From: an uncultured Clostridium sp.
GTDB taxonomy: Bacteria; Bacillota_A; Clostridia; TANB77; CAG-508
DNA length: 36,936 nt
Assembly (NCBI GenBank): GCA_946491915.1
Contig: CAMLYR010000005.1
Location: 1-36,936 of the forward strand
Direction of reading: 5' to 3'
Shown here: positions 15,018 to 24,834 of the stretch, piece by piece
Numbering within the stretch: position 1 is the first letter of the stretch
Layout: each line of letters begins with the position of its first letter
Notes under the pieces: generated by a model
The model's database searches: none
Told to the model about the DNA's origin: nothing
Seen by the model: the letters and a program-made list of their open reading frames with translations, nothing else
Position numbers and translations under genes: made by a program

Positions 15018-18000
15018 GTGAAAATAAAAAAAGCATTACTAAAAGATACTTTTAAAGAAATCAAAAAATCATATAAACGATTTATCTCCATTTTGATGAT
15101 GGCTTTACTGGGAGTTGGCTTTTTCGCAGGATTAAGAGCTTCTTCACCAGATATGGTAGATTCGATTGATACATATTATAAAAATCAGAATGTGTATGAT
15201 ATTGAAGTCATGTCAACACTTGGATTAACAGATAATGACTTAGAAGCACTAGCCAATATAGAAAATGTTGAAAATGTATATGGTACATATAGTAGAGATG
15301 GATTAATCAATACAAATGATAAAGAAATTGTTTCAAAGATTTTATGTGTAGATGATGTGAATACACCAGTTTTAGTAGAAGGTAATATGCCTGAAAATAT
15401 AGATGAATGTGTGGTAGAAAAAAGTTTCTTAGAAGGTACTGGAAAAAAGATTGGTGATAGTATTGAGATAGAGCCAGAAGAAATTGATGAAGCAGGAACA
15501 TCTGAAACAATAGACGAAACAAATGAAACAAATACAACTGAAGGAGAGACAGAGTATTTAAAAAATAAAACACTAAAAATTGTAGGTGTGGTAGAAAGTC
15601 CTTTATATATATCAAGAGAAAGAGGAAGCACAAAATTAGGAACAGGTGTTATCAATTACTATATCTATGTGAATAGAGAAAATGTCAATTCAGAAGTGTA
15701 TACAGAAATCTATATAACCTTAAAAAATCGTGAAAAATATCAAACGGGAAGCAGTAAATATGAAGAGTATGTAGAAGAAACCAAAAATAAAATAGAAGAA
15801 ATAAAAGAAGAAAGAGAAAATGCGAGATATCAGGAATTAATTGATGAAGCAAATGCAGAAATTGCAAAAGCAGAAGAGGAGTTTAATACAGAAAAACAAA
15901 ATGGAGAAACTCAGATTCAAGATGCAGAAAATAAAATTAACGAAGGAAAAGCACAAATAGAATCAGGAGAGGCAGAAATTAATAGTAATGAACGTACGGC
16001 AAATCAACAGTTTGAAAATGCAGAGGCACAGATAGAATCAGCAAAATTGGAAGTTGCACAAAATGCGCTTCGATTAAATAATGAAAAAATTGAAGCAGAA
16101 AAAGGATTTGAAGAAGCTGAAAATCAAAAAGCAGGTTTACAAAGTACGTTAGACAACATTAATAATGCAATTAAAATTACAGATAATTCAATCGCTGAAC
16201 AACAAGCTAAATTAGAAACAGCAGAGACAGAAGAAGAAATAGCTGCCATCAATCAAGAAATCGCAAGTTTGCAAGCAACAAAGCAAGTGTATGAAACCAA
16301 TAAACAATCAGTAGAAGCGGGGATTACACAAATTGACAATCAAATTGCCAGTGGAAGACAGGAATTACAAAATGCAGAAGCGCAAATTGATAGTGCAAGA
16401 AACCAAATTCAAAGTCAAGAAGCAAGTTTACAACAAACTAAAAACAGCACTTATGCTCAAATTGCAAATGCTAGAAAAGAATTAGAGGCTTCAAAACAAG
16501 AAATTGCAGAGGCAGAAGCAGAATTAGAAAATTCCAGAACAGAATTTAATACAAAGATACAAGAAGCAGAAGGAAAATTAATTGATGCAAGGGAAAAAGT
16601 ATCAGAAATAGAAAAAGCAGAATGGTATATATTAGATAGACAACAAAATGCAGGGTATAGTAGTTATATCCAAGATACAGAAAGTATAGAAAATTTAAGT
16701 GTTGTATTTCCGATTGTATTTTTTGCAATTGCAGCTTTAGTTTCATTAACCTCTATGACAAGAATGGTAGAAGAAGAAAGACAAGAAATTGGAACATTGA
16801 AAGCATTAGGATATAATAAATTTCATATTATGCTAAAATATATCATTTATTCTAGTTTAGCTTGCATTATAGGTGGAGTCATTGGAATGAATATTGGATT
16901 CCAATTATTACCTAGAATTATATGGGATATGTATTCAATGATGTATACATTACCAGAGTTTATTGTATCCTTTAATCATCAATATTCTTCAATGGGATTA
17001 GGATTAATTTATATTTGTATTGTGGGAGCAACCCTATATACTATTTTAAAAGAAGTGAGGGAAACACCAGCAACATTATTAAGGCCAAAAGCACCAAAGT
17101 ATGGAAAAAGGGTATTGTTAGAGAGGGTTGGTTTCATCTGGAAACGATTAAAATTCTCTCATAAAGTAACTGTCAGAAATATTTTTAGATATAAGAAAAG
17201 ATTTTTGATGACTATTATTGGTATCATGGGGTGTACTTCTTTGATATTGGCAGGATTTGGATTAAAAGATTCTATATCATCTATTTTACCAAATCAGTAT
17301 GAAGATATATTCCATTATGATATGTTAGTCAGTTTAAAAACAGCCTTGACAGGAGAACAAAGAAACACATATATAGAGAACCTAAAACAGAAGGAAAATA
17401 TACAAGAAGTAGTAGAAACCTACATGGAATCTGGAACAGCTAGAAAAGGAGATAATAGTGAAACAGTTCAAATTGTTGTTCCAAGTGATAATCAAGAAAT
17501 TGACAAAGTTATCAAATTAAGAGATGTGAAAACAAAAGAACCATTTACATTATCAGAAGAAGGAATTATCATAACAGATAAATTAGCAGAATTAATTGGT
17601 GCAAAAGTAGGAGATACCATAACTGTGACGACTGCTGATGATATAGAAAAAGAAATAAAAGTAGTAGGCATCACGGAAAATTATATTAGCCATTATGTAT
17701 ATATGTCAAAAGCATTATATCAACAAGTATTTGGAGAAACATATAGTACAAATGTGTTGTTAGTACAAGATAATAATTTGAATGAAGAACAAGAAGAAAC
17801 CGTTATGCAAGAAATGGTAGCACAAAATGAAGTTTTAAGTGTTACTTTAACGACAACAACCATGAAAACTTTAGATGATACAATGAGCTCACTAAATTAT
17901 GTTGTCATTGTTTTAATTGTATCAGCAGGATTATTGGCATTTGTTGTATTATATAATTTATCCAATATTAATATAGGTGAAAGAATTAGGGAGTTAGCAA

Positions 18001-18293
18001 CCATAAAAGTATTGGGATTTTATGATAGAGAAGTGTATGACTATGTAACCAGGGAAACCATTCTTTTAACGATTATTGGAATTGTATTAGGATTAGTGGC
18101 AGGATATTTCTTAAATTTCTATATTTTAGGAACCTGCGAAATTAATATTTTGCGATTTGAAAAAGTGATACATCCAATTAGTTATCTTTATGCAACAGCT
18201 ATTACACTTGTATTTTCAATTATTGTTAATATTGTAACCTATTTTGCATTAAAGAAAATTGATATGATAGGAAGTTTAAAAAGTGTAGAATAA
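15018..18293 (+). CDS. Large FtsX-type ABC transporter permease with coiled-coil extracellular domain
   Basis: GGAGGTG at 15005-15011 fits a GTG start at 15018 (1091 residues); upstream in-frame TTG 15003 and ATG 15012 overlap or abut that site. Order: membrane segment 22-39; an extracellular region; a long coiled coil rich in A, E, Q and N at about 260-545; a first FtsX domain at about 555-690 (MTRMVEEERQEIGTLKALGY); a second membrane entry near 730; another extracellular domain; and a second FtsX domain at about 950-1085 (GERIRELATIKVLGF). The ERxxEIGTLKALG-type motif is the FtsX/MacB coupling hallmark. It should work with the upstream ATPase. The ~290-residue coiled coil resembles the helical hairpins of tripartite-pump adaptors or cell-wall spanning regions. 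Substrate unknown. Confidence 0.9.
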   Translation: MKIKKALLKDTFKEIKKSYKRFISILMMALLGVGFFAGLRASSPDMVDSIDTYYKNQNVYDIEVMSTLGLTDNDLEALANIENVENVYGTYSRDGLINTNDKEIVSKILCVDDVNTPVLVEGNMPENIDECVVEKSFLEGTGKKIGDSIEIEPEEIDEAGTSETIDETNETNTTEGETEYLKNKTLKIVGVVESPLYISRERGSTKLGTGVINYYIYVNRENVNSEVYTEIYITLKNREKYQTGSSKYEEYVEETKNKIEEIKEERENARYQELIDEANAEIAKAEEEFNTEKQNGETQIQDAENKINEGKAQIESGEAEINSNERTANQQFENAEAQIESAKLEVAQNALRLNNEKIEAEKGFEEAENQKAGLQSTLDNINNAIKITDNSIAEQQAKLETAETEEEIAAINQEIASLQATKQVYETNKQSVEAGITQIDNQIASGRQELQNAEAQIDSARNQIQSQEASLQQTKNSTYAQIANARKELEASKQEIAEAEAELENSRTEFNTKIQEAEGKLIDAREKVSEIEKAEWYILDRQQNAGYSSYIQDTESIENLSVVFPIVFFAIAALVSLTSMTRMVEEERQEIGTLKALGYNKFHIMLKYIIYSSLACIIGGVIGMNIGFQLLPRIIWDMYSMMYTLPEFIVSFNHQYSSMGLGLIYICIVGATLYTILKEVRETPATLLRPKAPKYGKRVLLERVGFIWKRLKFSHKVTVRNIFRYKKRFLMTIIGIMGCTSLILAGFGLKDSISSILPNQYEDIFHYDMLVSLKTALTGEQRNTYIENLKQKENIQEVVETYMESGTARKGDNSETVQIVVPSDNQEIDKVIKLRDVKTKEPFTLSEEGIIITDKLAELIGAKVGDTITVTTADDIEKEIKVVGITENYISHYVYMSKALYQQVFGETYSTNVLLVQDNNLNEEQEETVMQEMVAQNEVLSVTLTTTTMKTLDDTMSSLNYVVIVLIVSAGLLAFVVLYNLSNINIGERIRELATIKVLGFYDREVYDYVTRETILLTIIGIVLGLVAGYFLNFYILGTCEINILRFEKVIHPISYLYATAITLVFSIIVNIVTYFALKKIDMIGSLKSVE

Positions 18294-18294
18294 G

Positions 18295-18604
18295 AAAAGG
18301 GATTTTGGGGACGGACTCATTTTTCCCTTTTTTGTATTGTAAGACACTTAAAAAATATAGAATATAAAGTCATTACACAATTTTGTATAAGCTAAATTTT
18401 CATAGAAATTCTTTAATAAAAAAGTGAGCCTCTCTCATTGTTGCTATAAATCATCAGCAAAATGAGCTTTCCTCACTTTTTTATTTTAGAATTTCTAAAT
18501 TCAAATTTAGATACGCAAAATTGTTTCATTTTTTTATATTCTATATTTTTTGTTTTAATCAATTCGAAAAAGGGAAAAATGAGTCCGTCCCCAAAATCCC
18601 TTTT
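18295..18604. repeat. GGGGACGG palindromic element B with nested terminator
   Basis: Outer arms 18295-18332 and 18567-18604 are perfect 38-bp inverted copies and match element A (GATTTTGGGGACGGACTCAT). Inside, a second, imperfect inverted repeat runs from about 18345 to 18555 (AATATAGAATATAAA against TTTATATTCTATATT). At the centre, 18418-18482 forms a terminator-like hairpin: AAAAAAGTGAG with CTCACTTTTTT, CTCATT with AATGAG, and TTGCT with AGCAA. The element starts one base after the permease stop. The remaining 150 nt up to mutL hold a TATAAT box (18650-18655, no good -35) and a small hairpin at 18692-18720. Confidence 0.92.
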
Positions 18605-18753
18605 TGAAAATTTTTGATGAAAACCTATACAAAAAGAAAGAGAAAATGATATAATAGCAGCAAAGTAATTAGAAACAAAAGAGGGAGAAGAGGTTGAAAA
18701 AGTTTGATTCTTTTCCAACCAGTTTTGAACCTTGAGAAAGGAAAGAAGAAACA

Positions 18754-21259
18754 ATGGGAAATATCGTTTTATTAGATGATTTAACAATTAATAAAATTGC
18801 AGCTGGTGAAGTTATTGAAAGGCCAGCATCTGTTATAAAAGAAATGGTAGAAAACTCAATTGATGCAGGGGCAACCAATATAACAGTAGAAATTAAAAAT
18901 GGTGGAATTTCTTACATAAAAGTAAGTGATAATGGAAAAGGAATTGCTCGGAGATGATTTAGAGATTGCATTTGAAAGACATGCAACTAGTAAAATAAGA
19001 AGTGCAGATGATCTAGATACAGTTACATCCATGGGGTTCAGAGGAGAGGCATTAGCCAGTATTGCAGCAATTGCAAATGTGGAAATGGTATCAAAAACAC
19101 AAGAACAAGAAATAGGATATAGAGTGGTTGTAGAGGCAGGAAATGTTTTAGAAAAAGAAGAGGCAGGCTGTAAAACAGGGACAACGATTACAGTAAGAAA
19201 TCTATTTTTTAATACACCAGTTAGATATAAATTCTTAAAAAAAGATTATACAGAATCAGGATATATAGAGGATGTGATTACAAGAATTGCCTTAGTAAAT
19301 CCAAATATTGCTATCAAATTGATTAACACTGGAAAAACGGTTATTCAAACAAATGGTAGTGGAGATATCAAAAGTGTTATATACAGTATTTATGGAAAAG
19401 ATATAGCAAATGGTATTATGGAAGTTTCATATAAATACGAAGATATGAATATTGTAGGAGTTGTAGGAAAGCCAGAAATTGCACGTTCTAATCGTTCAAA
19501 CCAATTATTTTTTGTAAATAAACGATATATAAAAGATAAAACTTTAACAGCAGCAACAGAGCAAGCATATAAAGGATTAATTCCAATTGGAAAATTTGGA
19601 TTTGTGGTACTAAATATTGAAATGAATCCTGCAAAAGTAGATGTCAATGTACACCCAGCTAAATTAGAGGTTAGATTTGAAGAAGAAAATAAGGTGTTCC
19701 AAGCAATTTATCATGCGATAAAAGATACTTTATTAAAAACAGAATTAGTAGCTAATTCAGAAAAGGCATTACATGAAGAAAATATGGAGACAGCAAGAGA
19801 ATTAACATTTGAAGAAAGATTAAAAAATCTAAAAGAAGAAAAACAACATAGACAAGAGATGGGAGGACTATTTTCTTTTAGAAAACAGAGAGAAAAACAA
19901 ATTGAAAACTATACAGATGAAGAAAGTAAAATCAAGACAAATGTAGTAGAAGACATACATAGTCATTCTGAACAAACAAGTGGCAATATTATAGAGGATT
20001 TGTACCGTGCAAAAAATAATGCAGAAAACAAAATAAATGTTGGAGAACCAATTGATACTTCTGATATATTGACTAAACTAAAACAAATGAAGGAAAATTT
20101 AGAAAAAGAGCTAAAAGAAAAAAATGTGAACACACCTATTGTACAGACAGAAGAAAATACAGACAATCCAACAGAGAAAAATCATCAAACAGGAGAAACA
20201 TTAGAAGAATCAAAAGAAGAATATGTTGCAAAGGAAGAACAACTAGAAAATAACAATGAAATACAGACAAGTTCAGACGAACAAAAAACAGAAAGCGAAG
20301 ACAATGCGAATATCCATGTGACAAATGAAACAGAAAATAATGACGAAAATGAAGAAAACCATTTAGAAACTTCTAAAACAGAAACAACTCAAGAATCCAC
20401 AACTAGTGAGCAAACAGTGGATAATACAAATGAAATTATCGAAAATATAGAAAATCCAGAAATTAAACAAGAATTTAAAGAAATCAAACAAAAAATGGAA
20501 CAATTAAATGATAATCCTCAAGTGGTAACAGATGACTTTAATGAAATGTATGCAAAACTATTTGGAAGATTACCAATACAAGATGACGAAGAAAAAGTAG
20601 TAGAAGAAAAGGAAAAAGAAAAAGACATCGATATATTAAAAGATAATGTATCTGTATTTGAAGGAATAGAAGAATATCAAAAACCTGCATATAAATTTAT
20701 TGGAATTGCATTTAAGACATATATCATTATAGAAATTGGACAAGAAATGTATATTATTGATCAACATGCTGCACATGAAAGAATTATGTATGAAAAGGTA
20801 AAAGAAAATTATTATAGTGAATCAAGTAAAGATTCTCAAATGCTACTATTACCAGATGTTATTACATTAACTCATAAAGAAATGGATATCGCAAAAGAAA
20901 ATATGGAAATGTTTAGAAAAGCAGGATTTACCTTAGAAGAATTTGGAGAAAATACAATCAAACTAACAGGTGTTCCAACAGTTTGTATCGATTTAGATAC
21001 AAAAGAACTATTTTTAGAAACATTAGATGAAATTAACACAGTGGCAAGAACAGCAAAACAAGAAAAAGAAGAAAAATTCATAGCAACGGTTGCATGTAAG
21101 GCGGCAGTAAAAGCAAATATGGCATTAGACGAAAAAGAAGTAGAGAGTTTAATGGATAAGCTATTATCTTTGCCAAACCCATTTACTTGCCCACATGGTA
21201 GACCAACAGCTATTAAGATGACAAAATATGATATTGAAAGAAAATTTGCAAGAAAGTAA
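18754..21259 (+). pseudogene. mutL: DNA mismatch repair protein MutL, split by a +1 frameshift
   Basis: Codons from 18754 give MutL motif I ([27 protein letters not shown]) and reach DNGKGIA, then hit TGA at 18955-18957. The next frame continues exactly where MutL should: [15 protein letters not shown], then GFRGEALASIAAI. Removing one G at 18950/18951 restores GIARDDLE and an 834-residue protein. The C-terminal part is intact: DQHAAHERIMYE, ACKAAVKANMALDEKE and CPHGRPT, the metal-binding endonuclease set of MutH-less bacteria. The linker (about 330-600) is unusually long and rich in E, N and T. As read, the 67-residue product would lack motif III and the rest of the ATPase. A sequencing or assembly error, a true mutator allele, or rare frameshifting are all possible. 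Confidence 0.9.
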
Positions 21260-21325
21260 AAGTGTAAGTAGGTAAATATAAAAATACACAAGAAGGGATT
21301 ATGAATATATAGAACGAGGTGCAAA

Positions 21326-22243
21326 ATGCAGAAAAATAAAGTGATTGTAATATGTGGACCAACAGCATCTGGAAAAACAGCATTATCAATTGAATTGGCA
21401 AAACAAATACATGGTGAAATTGTATCTTGTGATTCCATGCAAATTTATAAAGATATGAATATTGGAACAGCGAAACCCACACCTGAAGAAATGCAAGGAA
21501 TTAAACATTATCTGATTGGTTATGTGTCACCAGAAGAACGATATAGTGTGTCAGATTATAAATCAGATGCAAAAAAAGCCATAAAAGAAATTATAGAAAA
21601 AGGAAAAATGCCTATTGTAGTTGGTGGAACTGGACTATATTTAGACAGTTTGATTTATGAAATTGAATATCAAGATATCAAGTTAGATGAAGCATATAGA
21701 CAAAAATTAGAACAAGAAGTAGAAGAAAAAGGCTTAGAAGAACTATATGAGAAAGCAAAACAGATTGATGCAAAAGCAATGGAAAAAATCAGCCCAAATG
21801 ATAAAAAAAGAATATTGCGTGTATTAGAAATTTATCATACTACTGGAAAAACAAAAACAGAGCAAGAAATTGAGTCCAGAAAAAAAGAAGTAGAATATGA
21901 TTACAAAGTGTATGCATTAAATTGGGATAGACAGAAATTATATGATAGAATTAATAAAAGAGTAGACATGATGATGGAACAAGGGTTAATAGAAGAAGTA
22001 AAACAAATTTTAAAAAAATATGACACATTCCCAACTGCCATGCAAGGATTAGGCTATAAAGAAGTTGTGGAATATATAGAAGGAAAAGTAACAAAAGAAG
22101 AAATGATTGAAAAAATAAAAATGGAAACAAGAAGATATGCCAAAAGACAATTGACTTGGTTTAGAAAAAACAAGCAAACAATTTGGCTAAATGCAGAAGA
22201 TACCATAGAAGATAATATACAAGTGATATTACAAGATATCTAA
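21326..22243 (+). CDS. miaA: tRNA dimethylallyltransferase
   Basis: 305 residues. P-loop GPTASGKT (11-18), then SCDSMQIYKDMNIGTAKPT and VVGGTGLYLDSLIYE, the diagnostic MiaA sequences. It transfers a dimethylallyl group from DMAPP to N6 of A37 in tRNAs that read codons starting with U. GAGGTG precedes the ATG by about 5 nt. The gene lies 66 nt after mutL, the usual mutL-miaA order of Firmicutes. Its substrates normally include tRNA-Tyr, whose gene here carries an intron one base from A37. Confidence 0.96.
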   Translation: MQKNKVIVICGPTASGKTALSIELAKQIHGEIVSCDSMQIYKDMNIGTAKPTPEEMQGIKHYLIGYVSPEERYSVSDYKSDAKKAIKEIIEKGKMPIVVGGTGLYLDSLIYEIEYQDIKLDEAYRQKLEQEVEEKGLEELYEKAKQIDAKAMEKISPNDKKRILRVLEIYHTTGKTKTEQEIESRKKEVEYDYKVYALNWDRQKLYDRINKRVDMMMEQGLIEEVKQILKKYDTFPTAMQGLGYKEVVEYIEGKVTKEEMIEKIKMETRRYAKRQLTWFRKNKQTIWLNAEDTIEDNIQVILQDI

Positions 22244-22301
22244 ACTTTGTTGTATATGAAATAATCTAAGTGTGGTTAGAATAAGAACAAATTGATTTTA
22301 T

Positions 22302-23654
22302 ATGATTATAAAACCACATATGAGAAACACCTTGATGAAAGGAATGATAATAAAGTTGAAACAACAGGAAAAAGAAATTTTAGAAGAAAAACAAAAGGAA
22401 GAAAAAGACTCAAAGAGAAATATAAAATTGAATAAAAAAATTATTATTTATATTGCTATTTTTCTAGTAGTTATTTATGTTATCTATACAATATATTTAT
22501 TAATCAAGCAACCAACAGATATTTTTACTTTAGAAGAAGGAACTTTATACTCGGAAGAAACAGACATTGGTTATGTGATAAGAGATGAAGTTGTTGTACA
22601 AGGTGAAAATTATAAAAACGGAATGGAAAAAATAAAATCAGAAGGAGAAAAGGTTGCAGTTAATGAAGCGGTATTTCGATATTATACAAAAAATGAAGAA
22701 TCTTTGAAAGAAAAGATTGCAGAATTAGATACGAAAATCCAAGAAGCAATGGCAAATGAAAAAGAATTACCTGCAAGTGACATGAAATCTTTAGAAACAC
22801 AAATAGACCAGAAATTACTAGCAATTAGTAGTATTAATGATACTACTAAATTAGAGGAATATAAAAAAGAAATCAATGAATTAATTACAAAAAAAGCGAA
22901 TATTGCGGGAGAATTAAGTCCACAAGGTTCTTATTTAAAAGAATTGATTGAAGAAAGAAAAAATTACGAAAGTGAGTTGAATTCAGGAGCTGAATACGTA
23001 AATTCAAGTAAAAGCGGTGTAGTATCTTATAAAGTAGATGGATTAGAAGATGTGTTAAAACCAACTGAAGAATGTTTCTCTGCATTAACTAAAGAATATT
23101 TAGAAAATTTGGATCTAAAAACGGGAAAGATTGTACCAACAAGTGAGGAAAGTGGAAAAATCATTGATAACACATATTGTTATATTGCAACGATTAGCAA
23201 TACAGAACAGGCGAAAAATGCAGAAGTAGGAGATAGAGTTAGGGTGAGATTGCCAAGTGGTTCGGAAGTTTCTGCAGAAATTACGTATATTTTACAAAAT
23301 GAGGATGATAGAGTATTAATATTAAAAATAGAAAAAGGTGTGGAGGAATTAATTAGTTATAGGAAAATCTCATTTGACCTAATTTGGTGGAGTGAAACAG
23401 GACTAAAGGTTCCTAATCAAGCAATTGTAAAAGAAAACGATTTGGCATATGTAGTAAGAAATAGAGCAGGATATTTAAACAAGCTATTAGTAAAAGTAAA
23501 ACGAGAAGGAGAAAAATATTCTATTGTAGAACCTTATGATACAGAAGAATTAAAAGAATTAGGATTTTCAAATGAAGAAATAATTTCGTATAAAAAAGTC
23601 AGTTTATACGATGAAGTTATCATAAATCCAGACTTAACAAAAGTAGATGACTAA
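22302..23654 (+). CDS. HlyD-like membrane-anchored protein next to sepF
   Basis: A charged N-terminus, one membrane segment (about 47-68, IIIYIAIFLVVIYVIYTIYL) and a large extracellular part. Residues 125-210 form a probable coiled-coil hairpin, flanked by beta-rich pieces such as SGVVSYKVDGLEDVL and VGDRVRVRLPSGSEVSAEIT, as in HlyD/RND adaptor proteins. Proteins of this type are commonly found just upstream of sepF/ylm genes in Clostridia, so a link to the division site is plausible. The start is uncertain: AAAGGA at 22338-22343 best serves a TTG at 22356, while the first in-frame ATGs (22302, 22335, 22344) lack a well-placed site. The long frame is reported. Confidence 0.72.
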   Translation: MIIKPHMRNTLMKGMIIKLKQQEKEILEEKQKEEKDSKRNIKLNKKIIIYIAIFLVVIYVIYTIYLLIKQPTDIFTLEEGTLYSEETDIGYVIRDEVVVQGENYKNGMEKIKSEGEKVAVNEAVFRYYTKNEESLKEKIAELDTKIQEAMANEKELPASDMKSLETQIDQKLLAISSINDTTKLEEYKKEINELITKKANIAGELSPQGSYLKELIEERKNYESELNSGAEYVNSSKSGVVSYKVDGLEDVLKPTEECFSALTKEYLENLDLKTGKIVPTSEESGKIIDNTYCYIATISNTEQAKNAEVGDRVRVRLPSGSEVSAEITYILQNEDDRVLILKIEKGVEELISYRKISFDLIWWSETGLKVPNQAIVKENDLAYVVRNRAGYLNKLLVKVKREGEKYSIVEPYDTEELKELGFSNEEIISYKKVSLYDEVIINPDLTKVDD

Positions 23655-23707
23655 TATTACAGAAATATTACAAAAATATTAAAATAATATTACATTTTAA
23701 AAAACTA

Positions 23708-23736
23708 TTGACAACATTAAAAAAAAAGTAGATACT
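23708..23736 (+). promoter_or_regulatory. Promoter of sepF-divIVA
   Basis: TTGACA (23708-23713), a 17-nt spacer and GATACT (23731-23736), 43 nt before the sepF ATG. Confidence 0.8.
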
Positions 23737-23779
23737 TAGTACAAATGAATACAAATGAAGTAAATTAGGAGGTTTTTTT

Positions 23780-24262
23780 ATGTCAGGAGCATTAATGGAT
23801 AAGGTTTGGGGACTTTTTGGAATGGATTCAGCTGAACCAGAAGAATATGAAGATGAGGACATCTATGATTATGATAATGAACAGGATGAGGAAGAAGATA
23901 AAAAAATATTTGGAAGAAAAAATAATAATAAAGTTGTTAATATGCAACAAGGACAACCAAATGCAATAAAAATGGTTATTTCTCAACCAACAACATTTGA
24001 ACAATCAGATGAAATATGCAGTTTTCTTAAAGAAAGAAAATCTGTTATCGTTAATTTAGAATATGTGAACAAAGATGTAGCTAGAAGAATAGTAGATTTT
24101 ATTAGTGGTGGAGTATATGCATTAGATGGATATATTCAAAAAGTATCAAATTCTATTTTCTTAGTAGCACCATCAAATTATGAAATTACAAATGAAATGG
24201 CTAGAGAAGAAATCAAAAGTAAATTATCCGTTTCATGGTTAAAAAATAATGGAATTAACTAA
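23780..24262 (+). CDS. sepF: Cell division protein SepF
   Basis: 160 residues: an N-terminal amphipathic helix (ALMDKVWGLFGM) for membrane binding, a very acidic linker (about 18-42), and the SepF core with KMVISQPTTFEQSDEICSFL, VIVNLEYVNKDVARRIVDFI and SGGVYALDGYIQKVSNSIFL. SepF anchors FtsZ to the membrane and shapes the septum in Gram-positives. AGGAGG lies about 6 nt before the ATG. divIVA follows 51 nt later, so the pair is likely co-transcribed. No yggS/ylmE gene lies between this gene and the HlyD-like gene. Confidence 0.95.
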   Translation: MSGALMDKVWGLFGMDSAEPEEYEDEDIYDYDNEQDEEEDKKIFGRKNNNKVVNMQQGQPNAIKMVISQPTTFEQSDEICSFLKERKSVIVNLEYVNKDVARRIVDFISGGVYALDGYIQKVSNSIFLVAPSNYEITNEMAREEIKSKLSVSWLKNNGIN

Positions 24263-24313
24263 TTTAGTATAAAAATATCAAGGGGTCTTTGTGCCTTTTT
24301 ATAAGGAGGAAAT

Positions 24314-24766
24314 ATGATTACACCATTAGATATCGAAAATAAAAAATTCTCTAAACAGATGATGAATGGTTACAATGTAGAAGAAGTTGATGATTTTTTA
24401 GATGATTTAACAGTAGATTACGGAAAAAACTATAAAGAAATAAGTGAATTAAGAGCGCAAGTAGAAGAATTAAATAAAAGTTTAGAGCATTATAAAACAA
24501 TTGAAACTACTTTACAAAATACATTAATTATGGCACAAACGACAGCAGAAGATATCAAAAATGTAGCAAAACAACAAGCCGATCAGATTATCAATGATGC
24601 AAAAAGTTCAGCAAAACAACAAGCAGATGAATTAGAAAATCAAATCGTACTAAAAACGAAAGAATTAGATGACATAAAAAAACAATTTGATATATATAAA
24701 GCTAAAATGGAATCACTTTTAATTTCACAATTAGAATTATTAAAAGATGTTAATAAAGAAGATTAG
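24314..24766 (+). CDS. divIVA: DivIVA-domain cell division / polarity protein
   Basis: 150 residues starting MITPLDIENKKFSKQMMNGY, then NVEEVDDFLDDLTVDYGK, the lipid-binding DivIVA N-domain that recognises curved membrane at septa and poles. From about residue 40 to the end it is a continuous coiled coil. AAGGAGGAAAT immediately precedes the ATG. It is shorter than most DivIVA proteins but within the Clostridia range. Confidence 0.94.
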   Translation: MITPLDIENKKFSKQMMNGYNVEEVDDFLDDLTVDYGKNYKEISELRAQVEELNKSLEHYKTIETTLQNTLIMAQTTAEDIKNVAKQQADQIINDAKSSAKQQADELENQIVLKTKELDDIKKQFDIYKAKMESLLISQLELLKDVNKED

Positions 24767-24783
24767 AATATATTTTACAAAAG

Positions 24784-24811
24784 ACTATCTACTATGTTGG
24801 ATAGTTTTTTT
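24784..24811 (+). terminator. Terminator after divIVA
   Basis: ACTATC (24784-24789) pairs with GATAGT (24800-24805) and runs straight into seven T. It ends the sepF-divIVA transcript. Confidence 0.85.
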
Positions 24812-24834
24812 GTATTTAATATATGAATCATGTT

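Noticed and set aside
15185..15655. 156-codon minus-strand open frame inside the permease
   Set aside because: No ribosome binding site, composition that mirrors the plus-strand codons (Ser/Phe/Val rich), and it lies within a well-supported gene.
18754..18957. Separate 67-residue gene at the mutL start, or TGA read as an amino acid
   Set aside because: Its sequence is plainly the MutL N-terminus. TGA is a genuine stop elsewhere in the window (end of folC and of the PflA-like gene), and reading through in the same frame does not restore MutL.
24269..24300. Terminator between sepF and divIVA
   Set aside because: Only about 4 bp of stem forms (AAGG/CCTT), and it lies just before the divIVA ribosome binding site; too weak to call.
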